Assembly: GCF_030063145.1 (NCBI RefSeq)
Contig: NZ_JASISM010000005.1
Location: 1-64,000 of the forward strand
Length of the DNA: 64,000 nt
Reading direction: 5' to 3'
Source of the DNA: Cryobacterium sp. PH31-L1
Lineage (GTDB): Bacteria > Actinomycetota > Actinomycetes > Actinomycetales > Microbacteriaceae
Shown here: in pieces, positions 8,324 through 16,352 of the stretch
Layout of the letters: each line of letters starts with the position of its first letter
Position numbering within the stretch: the stretch's first letter is position 1
Program-made: the position numbers and the translations under genes
Notes under the pieces: generated by a model
The model's database searches: none
The model's input: only the letters and a program-made list of their open reading frames with translations
Told to the model about the DNA's origin: nothing

Positions 8324-9195
8324 CGGGCGAGGTCGACGCCGTGAACGCCGTTGTGAAAGCGCAGCGACGGGAACACGGCCGACACTGAGAAGCCCAGACC
8401 GGGCACCGTTCCGGCATTGAACACGCCGCCGAACAGCTGGGCGCGCTCCCGCATCTGCGTGATGCCGGGGCCGGCAATGCTCTCGCTGAGGGCTTTGAGG
8501 TCATCCTCGATCGTGTACGGGGTGCGTGCGGCTTGTTCACCGGACTCCTTGCCGTCCCGACGGGCTGCAGCACGGATACCGTCGTCGTCGACGAGTAGCT
8601 GCAGGCCGTCGCGGGTCCAGGTGAACGACACGCGAGCTTCGGTACCGACGCCGCCGTGCTTGAGTGCGTTGGAGAGGGCGCTCTGCAGAATGCGGAAGAT
8701 GGCGAGCTCGGCGCCCGCTTTGAGGGCGAAGCGTTCGCCGGATTCGATGAAGCTCACTACGAGCCCGGCGTCGCGCATCACCCGAAACAGGTCGCGGGTG
8801 GACTGCGGCCCGGGCTGCAGCGCTCCGACAGTCTCGCCCTCGCGCACGATGGTCAGCACGCGGCGCATGTCGGCAAGGGCCACTCGGCCTTCATCGACGA
8901 GCGCCGTGGCCGCGCGCACGGCCGTCGACGGGTCACTCTCGGCGGTGTAACGGGCGCCCTCGGCGCGGGTGATGAGGCGGGCGATGGTGAGCACGGCGCC
9001 ATCCTGCAGTTCACGGATTATGGCCAGGCGTCCCTGCTGCTCGGCGAGGGAGAGCTCCAGTTCGATGCGCACGCGTTCGGCGGCATTGCGGTCGAACAGT
9101 ACCCGGCGTGAGCGAATTAACGAGATACCCCACAGCACGAGCAGCGCCCCGGAGAGTACGCCGAGTGCTGGTACCAGAAGTTGCGAAAAATCCAC
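8320..9195 (-). CDS. NarL/DesK-type sensor-kinase-like protein without phospho-acceptor His
   Basis: A 291-residue membrane protein: one hydrophobic segment (residues 6-27), a linker, a DHp-like helix pair (about 50-110) and an HATPase_c domain. The ATPase N-box is NALKHGG, the G1 box LLVDDDGI and the G2 region GITQMRERAQLFGG, so ATP binding looks intact. In the H-box, where family members have ELHD, this protein has ELQD: residue 64 is Gln (CAG at 9004-9006). It should not autophosphorylate in the normal way. No response-regulator gene is adjacent. I chose the GTG at 9195 because the frame upstream runs through a tRNA gene and its terminator. It is coupled to azlC. Confidence 0.75.
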   Translation of the reverse strand: MDFSQLLVPALGVLSGALLVLWGISLIRSRRVLFDRNAAERVRIELELSLAEQQGRLAIIRELQDGAVLTIARLITRAEGARYTAESDPSTAVRAATALVDEGRVALADMRRVLTIVREGETVGALQPGPQSTRDLFRVMRDAGLVVSFIESGERFALKAGAELAIFRILQSALSNALKHGGVGTEARVSFTWTRDGLQLLVDDDGIRAAARRDGKESGEQAARTPYTIEDDLKALSESIAGPGITQMRERAQLFGGVFNAGTVPGLGFSVSAVFPSLRFHNGVHGVDLAR

Positions 9196-9275
9196 TGCTG
9201 ACCGCCGTCTCGTGTGCCAAGGCCGGCGCACTGTAGAAATTGGAAGAACCTTTTTTGTCGGAACCAAACGAACCG

Positions 9276-9313
9276 ACAAAAAAGGCCACCCGGGGTGGAG
9301 CCCTGAGTGGCCT
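9276..9313 (-). terminator. Terminator after tRNA-Asn
   Basis: Read on the minus strand, GGCCAC (9307-9312) pairs with GTGGCC (9284-9289) and is followed at once by a run of T (9278-9283). A second hairpin between TTTTTTGTCGG and CCGACAAAAAA (about 9251-9283) follows, so the region can terminate in both directions, between the tRNA and the kinase-like gene. Confidence 0.8.
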
Positions 9314-9317
9314 TTCG

Positions 9318-9390
9318 CTCCCCGACTTGGACTCGAACCAAGAACCTGCGCATTAACAGTGCGCTGCTCTGCCAATTGAGCTATCGAGGA
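9318..9390 (-). tRNA. tRNA-Asn (GTT)
   Basis: Complete cloverleaf of 73 bases on the minus strand: acceptor stem TCCTCGA with TCGGGGA, D arm TAGCTCAATTGGCAGAGC, anticodon loop CTGTTAA with GTT, and T arm with GGTTCGAGTCC. Discriminator base is G, as is usual for Asn, and CCA is not encoded. A good promoter lies just upstream and a terminator just downstream. Confidence 0.95.
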
Positions 9391-9409
9391 ATGCTTGAAC
9401 AGCGTTGCT

Positions 9410-9438
9410 ACTTTACCAAGTTTTCTTGGCTGTCCCAA
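9410..9438 (-). promoter_or_regulatory. Promoter of tRNA-Asn
   Basis: On the minus strand TTGGGA (9438-9433) and TAAAGT (9415-9410) are separated by 17 bases, a good sigma-70-type match. Transcription would start about a dozen bases before the mature tRNA 5' end at 9390. Confidence 0.6.
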
Positions 9439-9578
9439 ACCACGTCGACTGCCGATCGGCTCTGACGTCCCTGTTTTGTCGACTCATTGCCCCTGTAGTC
9501 CCCGAAAAGTGGGCCACGGGCAACAATTGAGCAGTCTGGTGCACGAAAAGCCGGTCGGGCGTGTCGGGCGGGCCGCGA

Positions 9579-9607
9579 CCGATCGCGCGTCAAGCGGATG
9601 CGATCGG
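9579..9607. terminator. Hairpin after the peptide-transporter operon
   Basis: CCGATCGC (9579-9586) and GCGATCGG (9600-9607) form an 8-bp stem just downstream of the last gene of the minus-strand ABC operon. There is no T-run, so termination would depend on the stem alone or on Rho. Confidence 0.4.
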
Positions 9608-9620
9608 GCGCGACAGGCGA

Positions 9621-10511
9621 TCAGCTGACGGCTGCGGCATCCGTTTCATCGTCGCTGTCGGTGGCTGCAGCGGTGTCGGTTGCAGCGCTTGCTGGATGCT
9701 GCAGGGCGGCGGCGAGTCCGCGCACGTACGGGTGCCACGGGTCTCGGAAGACGTCATCGATGGTGCCGAGGCCGACCAGCACGCCCTGATGCATGACACC
9801 GATACGATTGGCCACCCGCTGCAGCACGGCTAAGTCGTGACTGATGACGAGAGCCGAGAACGACCGTTCCTGCTGTAATTCGCTGATCAGGTCGATAACC
9901 GCGTCACGCACCAGCACGTCAACGCCCGCTGTGGGCTCGTCAGCGATCAATAAGGCCGGACCGAAGACGAGCGCACGGGCCAGCGCCACACGCTGTCGCT
10001 GGCCGCTGGAGAGCTCATACGGGTACTGCTCTAGAACAGTCAGGGGCAGGCGCACTGCGTCGATCATCGTGGCCACCTGGGCGCCGAGCGCACGCCGGTT
10101 ATAGCGTCGATCGCGTTCGAGTACCGGCTCGGCGACGATCTCGGCCACCGTCATGGTGGATGGCAGGGTATCGGCGGCATCCTGGGCGAGCAGCCCGACT
10201 CCGAACGTGAGCCGGGCCAGCTTGCGCTTACTGATGCGGCGCAGGCCGAACCCCAGCACCGTCGCCTCTCCTCCGGTGATCTGCGGACGGATGCCGGTCA
10301 GGTCGCTCACAAAAGCGTCACCCGAGAGCACCCGGGCGAGGGTGCTCTTGCCGGAGCCGCTCTCGCCGAGCAGTCCCACCACCTCACCGGGCGCGATGCG
10401 CAGGGTGAATCCATGCACCGCCACAAACGCCGGGCTGGCGCCGTGGGGTGGGTATTCGATGGTGAGATCGCTGGTCTGGATTGGGGGAACGGATGCCGCG
10501 CCATGCCTCAT
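9621..10511 (-). CDS. Additional peptide ABC transporter ATP-binding protein
   Basis: A 296-residue ABC ATPase of the Opp/Dpp type. Walker A is GESGSGKST at residues 49-57, the signature is the variant LSSGQRQRV, Walker B is ALLIADEPTAGVD, and the switch His lies in VISHDLAV. The C-terminal HPYVRGLAAAL block is typical of peptide importers. It starts 5 bases after the fused two-domain ATPase gene of the same operon, which already carries two such domains, so it is a third, seemingly redundant NBD. The Ala/Thr/Asp-rich tail of about 25 residues is not conserved in character. Confidence 0.85.
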   Translation of the reverse strand: MRHGAASVPPIQTSDLTIEYPPHGASPAFVAVHGFTLRIAPGEVVGLLGESGSGKSTLARVLSGDAFVSDLTGIRPQITGGEATVLGFGLRRISKRKLARLTFGVGLLAQDAADTLPSTMTVAEIVAEPVLERDRRYNRRALGAQVATMIDAVRLPLTVLEQYPYELSSGQRQRVALARALVFGPALLIADEPTAGVDVLVRDAVIDLISELQQERSFSALVISHDLAVLQRVANRIGVMHQGVLVGLGTIDDVFRDPWHPYVRGLAAALQHPASAATDTAAATDSDDETDAAAVS

Positions 10512-10516
10512 GCTGG

Positions 10517-12220
10517 CTATCCCGCCGCCCGCAGAATGCGGAGTTCGTCCCGGCGCAATGCCTGCGTGGCCGGGTCTGGTACGGGCAGTGAGGCGAGGAG
10601 CCGCTGGGTGTAAGCCTCCTTCGGAGCACCGAGCACCTCCGCACCCGTGCCTTCCTCGACCAATTTCCCCTTGTACAGCACGGCAATGCGGTCGGCCAGA
10701 ATGTCGACGACGGCGAGGTCGTGGCTGATGAACAGCGCAGCGAACCCGAACTCTGCTTGGATCTCGGCGAAGAGTTCGAGCACCTTTGCCTGCACGGACA
10801 CGTCGAGGGCGCTGGTCGGCTCATCGGCGATGAGCAGGCTCGGCTCGAGAGCAAGACCGCGGGCCAGACTCGCTCGTTGGCGCTGGCCACCGCTGAGCTC
10901 GTGCGGGTACCGGTCGCCGAAGGCTTTGGGCAGCTGCACGGCTTCGAGCAGTTCGTCTACGCGCCTGCGGGCGGCCCGGGTGTTCGCTGCCCGCCCGTGC
11001 ACGACGAGCGGCTCAGCGACGCATTCGGCGATGGTGAGCAAGGGGTTGAAGCTCGAAGCCGGGTCCTGGAAGACGAATCCGATGTCGCTGCGCACCTTCT
11101 TGAACGCGCGTTCCTTGAATCCGTGCATCTCGTGGCCGAGTACCGTCAGCGAACCACCGGTCACCCTGGTGAGACCGCCCATGGCCCGACCGATCGTCGT
11201 CTTGCCGGACCCGCTCTCGCCGACCAGGCCGAGCACCTCCCCCGGGCGGATGCTGAAGCTCACCCCGTCAACGGCTGTAAAACCGGGTTTGCCGAGCCGG
11301 CCTGGGTATTGGATCTTCAAGTTGTTCGCGACGACGACCGGGGCCTGATCGGCCCATTCGGGCTCCCGAGCCCGCAACCGTGCGGTTGCCCGCACCGTGC
11401 CGTGGCCGACGCGGGGCACCGAGCCGAGAAGTCGCTTGGTGTACTCGTGTTTGGGGTTGGAGAACAAGTCCTGGGCTGGGGCCTCTTCGACGATCTTGCC
11501 CTCGTACATCACGACAACGCGGTCTGCAAGATCGGCGACGACGCCCATGTTGTGGGTGATCAACACGATTGCGGTGCCGAATTCGTCACGGCAGCGCCGC
11601 AGCAGGTCGAGAATCTCGGCCTGCACGGTCACATCCAAAGCCGTGGTCGGTTCGTCGGCGACGATGAGCCCTGGATCCAGCACGAGGGCCATGGCGATGA
11701 CGACTCGCTGCTTCTGGCCGCCGGAAAACTGGTGCGGGTAGTAGTCGACCCGGCTCTGCGGGTCGGGGATGCCAACCCGGCCGAGAATCTCAATGGCCTT
11801 CGCGCGGGCTTCCTTGCGGCTGAACTCACCGTGGGCGCGAATACCCTCTGCGATCTGCCAGCCAACGGTGAACACGGGGTTCAGGGCCGTTGACGGCTCC
11901 TGGAACACCATGGAAACGTCCGTCCCCCGTAGCTGGCGCAGCTTTTGTTTGCTGACGGACAGCACGTCGTTGGAGTTGGAGCCGTCCTTGCTGCTCAGTA
12001 TGACGGCGCCGTTTGCGATGGCCGTCTCGGGGAGCAGACCGAGGATGGTCTTCGCGGTGACGGTCTTGCCGCTGCCGCTCTCCCCCACGATGGCGAGCAC
12101 TTCTCCGGGGGCGACGCGCAGGCTCACACCGTCGACGGCCTTCACAGCGCCGCCGTCGGTGGCGAAGGTCACATTGAGGTTGTCAATGCGTACGACGTCG
12201 GGAAGGGACTGAGCGCTCAT
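10517..12220 (-). CDS. Fused dipeptide/oligopeptide ABC transporter ATP-binding protein (DppD-DppF type)
   Basis: A 567-residue tandem ABC ATPase that powers peptide import. Domain 1 has Walker A GESGSGKT at 46-53, signature FSGGQKQRV and Walker B LIVADEPTTALDV. Domain 2 (from about residue 295) repeats this with GESGSGKT, LSGGQRQR and LLIADEPTSALDV. Each domain ends in the peptide-importer block (HEYTKRLLGSVP and EAYTQRLLASLP). Its ATG shares one base with the stop of the permease gene upstream (TAATG). Such D-F fusions are common in Actinobacteria. Confidence 0.93.
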   Translation of the reverse strand: MSAQSLPDVVRIDNLNVTFATDGGAVKAVDGVSLRVAPGEVLAIVGESGSGKTVTAKTILGLLPETAIANGAVILSSKDGSNSNDVLSVSKQKLRQLRGTDVSMVFQEPSTALNPVFTVGWQIAEGIRAHGEFSRKEARAKAIEILGRVGIPDPQSRVDYYPHQFSGGQKQRVVIAMALVLDPGLIVADEPTTALDVTVQAEILDLLRRCRDEFGTAIVLITHNMGVVADLADRVVVMYEGKIVEEAPAQDLFSNPKHEYTKRLLGSVPRVGHGTVRATARLRAREPEWADQAPVVVANNLKIQYPGRLGKPGFTAVDGVSFSIRPGEVLGLVGESGSGKTTIGRAMGGLTRVTGGSLTVLGHEMHGFKERAFKKVRSDIGFVFQDPASSFNPLLTIAECVAEPLVVHGRAANTRAARRRVDELLEAVQLPKAFGDRYPHELSGGQRQRASLARGLALEPSLLIADEPTSALDVSVQAKVLELFAEIQAEFGFAALFISHDLAVVDILADRIAVLYKGKLVEEGTGAEVLGAPKEAYTQRLLASLPVPDPATQALRRDELRILRAAG

Positions 12221-13308
12221 TATTTGGCCTCGAATGGGTCGTCGTTCGGGTGGGGGGTGACGGCGGGAGCGTCGGGTTCGAGCCCCTCGATTCCTCCGGG
12301 GCCGGCGGACAGGATTCCACCGGCAACGACGCTCGATGCCGCGACGACTCCGGCCGTTTTGCCGGGGGCGCGTCGACTGCGCAGGCGCGGGTCGGCAAGG
12401 TCGTTCAGGCTTTCACCCACGAGGGTGATGCCGAGAACCACGAGCACGATTGCCAGACCGGGGAACAGGCTGGTCCACCAGATACCGCTGGTCACGTCGG
12501 AGAGCGACTTGTTCAGGTCATAGCCCCACTCGGCGGCCGACGACGGTTCGATGCCGAAGCCGATGAAGCCGAGCCCCGCGAGGGTCAGAAGCGCCTCAGA
12601 GGCATTGAGCGTGAAGATCAGCGGCAGGGTACGGGTGGCATTGCGCAGGACGTGACGGAACATGATGCGCCCGTTGCTGGCACCGAGAACCCGGGCCGAC
12701 TCCACATAGGCCTCCGCCTTGATGCGCACGGTCTCAGCACGAATCACGCGGAAGTACTGCGGGATGAAGACCACGGTGATCGAGATTGCGGCGGCGAAGA
12801 TTCCGCCCCACAGACCGGATCGGCCACCGGAGATGACAATGCCCATGACGATCGCGAGTAGCAGGGCAGGAAAGGCGTAGACCGCGTCACAGATGACCAC
12901 GAGTCCCCGGTCGAGCCAACCGCCGAAGTAGCCGGAAACGAGGCCCAGGGCCACGCCAGCGAAGATCGACAGCACGACGGCGATGACCATCACGGTGATC
13001 GCGGTCTGCGACCCCCAGATGACACGGGAGAGCACGTCGTAGCCACCGACGGTGGTCCCGAGAAGGTGCGCGCCGCCCGGTGACTGCTGGGCGCCGAATG
13101 TTCCGTTCTCGTCGCGGAGCTGGCTGAAACCGTACGGCGCCAGGAGCGGGGCGAAGATCGCGGTCAGGATGAAGATTCCGGTGATTACGAGGCCGACAAC
13201 GAGCATGCCTCGTTGCAGCCCAACGCTCTGCCGGAGCTGGTGCACGACGGGAAGTCGTGTCCACAGCGGGGCTTTGGGTGCGTGGGTGGTTTCAGCGAGC
13301 ATTGTCAT
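12220..13308 (-). CDS. Peptide ABC transporter permease (DppC/OppC type)
   Basis: Second permease subunit, 362 residues, with an N-terminal membrane helix followed by the binding-protein-dependent transport domain (about 100-310). The EAA-like loop reads ESARVLGASNGRIMFRHVLRN, which contacts the ATPases. AHLLGTTVGGYDVLSRVIWGSQTA is the usual OppC-type extracytoplasmic entry. An Ala/Gly/Pro-rich tail of about 50 residues follows. It overlaps the ATPase gene by one base and is two bases from the DppB-type gene. Confidence 0.93.
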   Translation of the reverse strand: MTMLAETTHAPKAPLWTRLPVVHQLRQSVGLQRGMLVVGLVITGIFILTAIFAPLLAPYGFSQLRDENGTFGAQQSPGGAHLLGTTVGGYDVLSRVIWGSQTAITVMVIAVVLSIFAGVALGLVSGYFGGWLDRGLVVICDAVYAFPALLLAIVMGIVISGGRSGLWGGIFAAAISITVVFIPQYFRVIRAETVRIKAEAYVESARVLGASNGRIMFRHVLRNATRTLPLIFTLNASEALLTLAGLGFIGFGIEPSSAAEWGYDLNKSLSDVTSGIWWTSLFPGLAIVLVVLGITLVGESLNDLADPRLRSRRAPGKTAGVVAASSVVAGGILSAGPGGIEGLEPDAPAVTPHPNDDPFEAK

Positions 13309-13310
13309 GG

Positions 13311-14402
13311 TCAGTACCTCACACGCGGGTCGATGAGCGCGGCGATGATGTCCACGATGAAGTTGGACAGGGCCACGATCACGGCGAGAAGGGCGACGAT
13401 TCCCTGCACCGCTACGAAGTCACGGGCCTTGATGAATTCGATGAGCATGAAGCCCAGGCCCTTCCATTCGAAGGTGGTTTCCGTCAGCACGGCTCCACCC
13501 AGCAACAGTGCCACCTGCAATCCAATGACGGTGATGATCGGAATCAGCGCGGGTCGATAGGCGTGCTTGCTGACCAGACGGAACTCATTCACTCCCCGCG
13601 AACGAGCAGCATTGACATAGTCCGTGCCCAGGGTTCCGATGACGTTGGTGCGCACGAGTCGCAGGAACACTCCGGCCGTCAGGAGTCCCAGCGCTAACGC
13701 GGGAAGCACTGCGTGCAGAAGAACGTCACCCAGTACGGCGGGATCACCCGTCTTGATTGAGTCGATCAGATAGATACCGGTCTTGTCCGGAAGAAACTGC
13801 ATCTGTAATTCGGAACCGACGGTGGCTCGGCCGGCAACGGGTAGGGCCTTGAGCCAAACCGCGAAGACGAGCTTGAGAAGTAGCCCCGCGAAAAATACCG
13901 GGGTGGCGTAGCAGAGGATTGCGAAGACGCGGAGGAAGGCATCCGGTGCTTTGTCCCGCCAGTAGGCGGCGACCATGCCGAGCGGGATTCCGACGATGAA
14001 GGCCACAATGAGAGCGTAGAACACGAGCTCGGCCGTCGCGGATCCGTAGGTGAACAGCACTTCAGACACGGGACGATTCGTGCTGATGGTCGTGCCGAAG
14101 TTGCCGGTGAAGACCTGGCCGAGGTATTCGAAATATTGAATAATGATCGGTCGGTCGTAGCCGGCGTCGTGGATGAGTACGGCAAGCTGATCTGGGCCGA
14201 GCTTGCCGCCGAGGGCGGCGGTGATCGGGTCTCCGGTCGTACGCATGAGCCAGAACACCATCGACACCAGGATAAAAATGGTGGGGAAGATGAGCAAGAA
14301 GCGTATGAGAAGGTAACGGCCTATTCCACCGCCCGGGCTGGATTTCTTCTTGGAAATACGCCCGGCCGCCGGTACGGGCGGCTTCATCGCCACAGTGGTC
14401 AT
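13311..14402 (-). CDS. Peptide ABC transporter permease (DppB/OppB type)
   Basis: First permease subunit, 363 residues with about six helices. YLLIRFLLIFPTIFILVSMVFWLMRTTGDP is the N-terminal helix region, with the EAA loop in YVNAARSRGVNEFRLVSKHAYRPALIP. The C-terminus LVDPRVRY-like (ALIDPRVRY) is standard for OppB proteins. It forms the importer channel with the neighbouring DppC-type protein. The N-terminal 25 residues are basic and soluble. Confidence 0.93.
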   Translation of the reverse strand: MTTVAMKPPVPAAGRISKKKSSPGGGIGRYLLIRFLLIFPTIFILVSMVFWLMRTTGDPITAALGGKLGPDQLAVLIHDAGYDRPIIIQYFEYLGQVFTGNFGTTISTNRPVSEVLFTYGSATAELVFYALIVAFIVGIPLGMVAAYWRDKAPDAFLRVFAILCYATPVFFAGLLLKLVFAVWLKALPVAGRATVGSELQMQFLPDKTGIYLIDSIKTGDPAVLGDVLLHAVLPALALGLLTAGVFLRLVRTNVIGTLGTDYVNAARSRGVNEFRLVSKHAYRPALIPIITVIGLQVALLLGGAVLTETTFEWKGLGFMLIEFIKARDFVAVQGIVALLAVIVALSNFIVDIIAALIDPRVRY

Positions 14403-14473
14403 TACTACCTCACAATTGCAAAAAGAATCGGGGGCATCCAGCGATCGTGTCGCTGAACACCCCCGGTGATCAA

Positions 14474-14491
14474 ACTAGAGAAAACTCTAGT
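14474..14491. promoter_or_regulatory. Intercistronic hairpin between binding protein and permease genes
   Basis: ACTAGAG (14474-14480), a four-base AAAA loop and CTCTAGT (14485-14491) form a perfect 7-bp hairpin in the 100-bp gap after the binding-protein gene. No T-run follows. Stem-loops at this place in ABC operons often stabilise the upstream message or attenuate the downstream one, which gives excess binding protein. Confidence 0.5.
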
Positions 14492-14502
14492 CGCTGTACG
14501 GT

Positions 14503-16137
14503 CTAGCCTTTGGCCAGCGCGCCGTAACGGAACTTGAAGGACGCATCAAGTGTGTCCCCGGTTCCGGTGATGTCAGTTCCGGTGACAGCAACCTGGGCGC
14601 CCTGAAGCAGCGGCACGGTCGAAAGCGCAGCCGCAACCTTGTCCTGAATCTCCTCGATGAGCGCGGTACGCTCTGCGGCGTCGGTGGTGACGGCCTGCTT
14701 CTGGATCAGGGCAGTAACGTCGGCGTCGTCGTAGTGGTTCTTGAGGAAGTTACCTTCGGCGAAGAACGGGGCCAGGTAGTTGTCAGCGTCCGAATAGTCC
14801 GGGAACCAGCCGAGCTGGTAAGCGGGATACACGTCTGCTACGCGGTCCTTGGAGTACTGCACCCACTCGGTCGACTGCAGGCTGACCGTGAACAGGCCGG
14901 AGGCATCCAGCTGGTCCTTGATCAGCGCATACTCGTCGCTCGAGCCGGGGCCGTAGTGGTCGGCGTTGTACTGAAGGTTGAGTGCGATCGGCGTGGTCAC
15001 GCCGGCTGCAGCGAGGTCAGCCTTGGCCTTTTCGACATCCGGACCGCCCTGGCCGTCTCCGTAAAGACCCTTGAGCGATTCGGTTGCGCCGGTCATTCCG
15101 GCAGGAACGTAGGAGTACAGCGGGGTGTAGGTGCCCTTGTAGACCTGATCGGCGAGCTCGGCGCGATCAACAACGTCAGCGACCGCTGCACGAACGGCGA
15201 GGGCCTTGGCCGGGTCGGCGTCAGCGGTCGTCGTGCCGAAAGGCTGCGTGTTGAAGTTGAAGGTGATGTAGCGAATTTCTCCACCGGGACCGTCTACGAC
15301 CTTGACTGCGTCGTTGCCGCGCAGGTCGTCGATGTCGGTCGCGGAGAGGCTGCGCCATGCGACGTCGATGTTGCCTTCCTGCACGTCGAGCTTCAGGTTC
15401 GAAGCGTCGGTGTAGTACTTGACGTTGATGACGTCGGTCTTGGGCGCGCCAAGCAGACCTTCGTAGCCCTCGTAAGCCTTGTAGGAGAGGAGGTTGTTGA
15501 AGTCGTAGCTGGTCAGCACGTACTGGCCGGCGAAAGCCTCCGCCGCAACGATTTCATCGTCGGAGGTGACCTCCGTCGCGGAGAAGGAGTCCTCATCCAC
15601 GATCACGCCGGCGGGGCTGGACAGAATTTGCGGGAAGATCTGGTCGTTCCCGGCCTTGAGCGTGAAGACAACCGTGGTGTCGTCCACAGCAGCAGTGCTG
15701 TCGAGGTTGTAGAGCAGCGACGACGGGCCGGTATCGGCCGCGATCGCCAGCTGGCGGTCGAAGCTGAACTTGACGTCAGAGGCGGTGAGAGCGTTGCCGT
15801 TGGCCCATTTGAGGTCGGGCTTGAGGGTGACGGTGTATTCTGTGGGCGCTGTGAACTCGGCGCTGACCGCGATGTCTGGTTTGACATCCGCGGTTCCAAA
15901 TTCGCTGCTCATGAGGAATGGAAAGACCTGGGTCTGCACCGAGAAGGAACCGTTGTCATAGGAGCCGGCCGGGTCGAGCGTGGTCACCTTGTCCGTTGTT
16001 CCGATCGTGATGGGGCCACCGGTGGCCGCCGGGGTGGTGTTACCGCCGGAAGCGCAGCCGGACAGAACCAGTGCGGCGACCGCGAGTCCGGTTGTGGCAA
16101 CGAGAGCGCGCTTGCCGTTAGTGAATGCGGATGTCAT
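14503..16137 (-). CDS. Peptide ABC transporter substrate-binding lipoprotein
   Basis: Extracytoplasmic solute-binding protein of family 5, 544 residues. A signal peptide with lipobox VLSGC places the lipidated Cys at residue 28. The family entry block is TLDPAGSYDNGSF, with LKWANGNALTASDVKFSF typical of DppA/OppA proteins. It delivers oligopeptides, or another ligand of this family, to the permeases encoded downstream. The long AGGAAGAGG purine stretch before the ATG is a good ribosome-binding site. It is the first gene of the operon. Confidence 0.94.
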   Translation of the reverse strand: MTSAFTNGKRALVATTGLAVAALVLSGCASGGNTTPAATGGPITIGTTDKVTTLDPAGSYDNGSFSVQTQVFPFLMSSEFGTADVKPDIAVSAEFTAPTEYTVTLKPDLKWANGNALTASDVKFSFDRQLAIAADTGPSSLLYNLDSTAAVDDTTVVFTLKAGNDQIFPQILSSPAGVIVDEDSFSATEVTSDDEIVAAEAFAGQYVLTSYDFNNLLSYKAYEGYEGLLGAPKTDVINVKYYTDASNLKLDVQEGNIDVAWRSLSATDIDDLRGNDAVKVVDGPGGEIRYITFNFNTQPFGTTTADADPAKALAVRAAVADVVDRAELADQVYKGTYTPLYSYVPAGMTGATESLKGLYGDGQGGPDVEKAKADLAAAGVTTPIALNLQYNADHYGPGSSDEYALIKDQLDASGLFTVSLQSTEWVQYSKDRVADVYPAYQLGWFPDYSDADNYLAPFFAEGNFLKNHYDDADVTALIQKQAVTTDAAERTALIEEIQDKVAAALSTVPLLQGAQVAVTGTDITGTGDTLDASFKFRYGALAKG

Positions 16138-16270
16138 ATCCGTCGTCCTCTTCCTGTAGAAGTCTCATGCTCAGGAGAACCCCAAAAGGGCGCAACTGTA
16201 CATTGCTGTTAGGTAAGAATTAGCACAGAATTCGCAGATAACCACGATCAGCCGCAGCTTCTTTACATAT

Positions 16271-16300
16271 CTGCAACAAAGTCCGGCTCATATGTTGCAG
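16271..16300. promoter_or_regulatory. Candidate operator upstream of the peptide-transporter operon
   Basis: CTGCAACA (16271-16278) and TGTTGCAG (16293-16300) form a perfect 8-bp inverted repeat with a 14-base spacer. It sits about 140 bp upstream of the binding-protein gene and just downstream of dnaG. ATGTTGC occurs once more near 16319. There is no T-run, so an operator is more likely than a dnaG terminator. No regulator gene is nearby. Confidence 0.35.
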
Positions 16301-16352
16301 TCTGAAATTCAGCGCTCAGATGTTGCTTCGAGTGCGCTCGCCGGCGGATGTG

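Noticed and set aside
8320..9438. Longer 372-codon frame for the kinase-like gene
   Set aside because: The upstream third runs through the tRNA-Asn gene and its terminator; the GTG at 9195 is the sensible start.
14734..16212. 492-codon plus-strand frame opposite the binding-protein gene
   Set aside because: Antisense shadow of a clearly coding lipoprotein gene.
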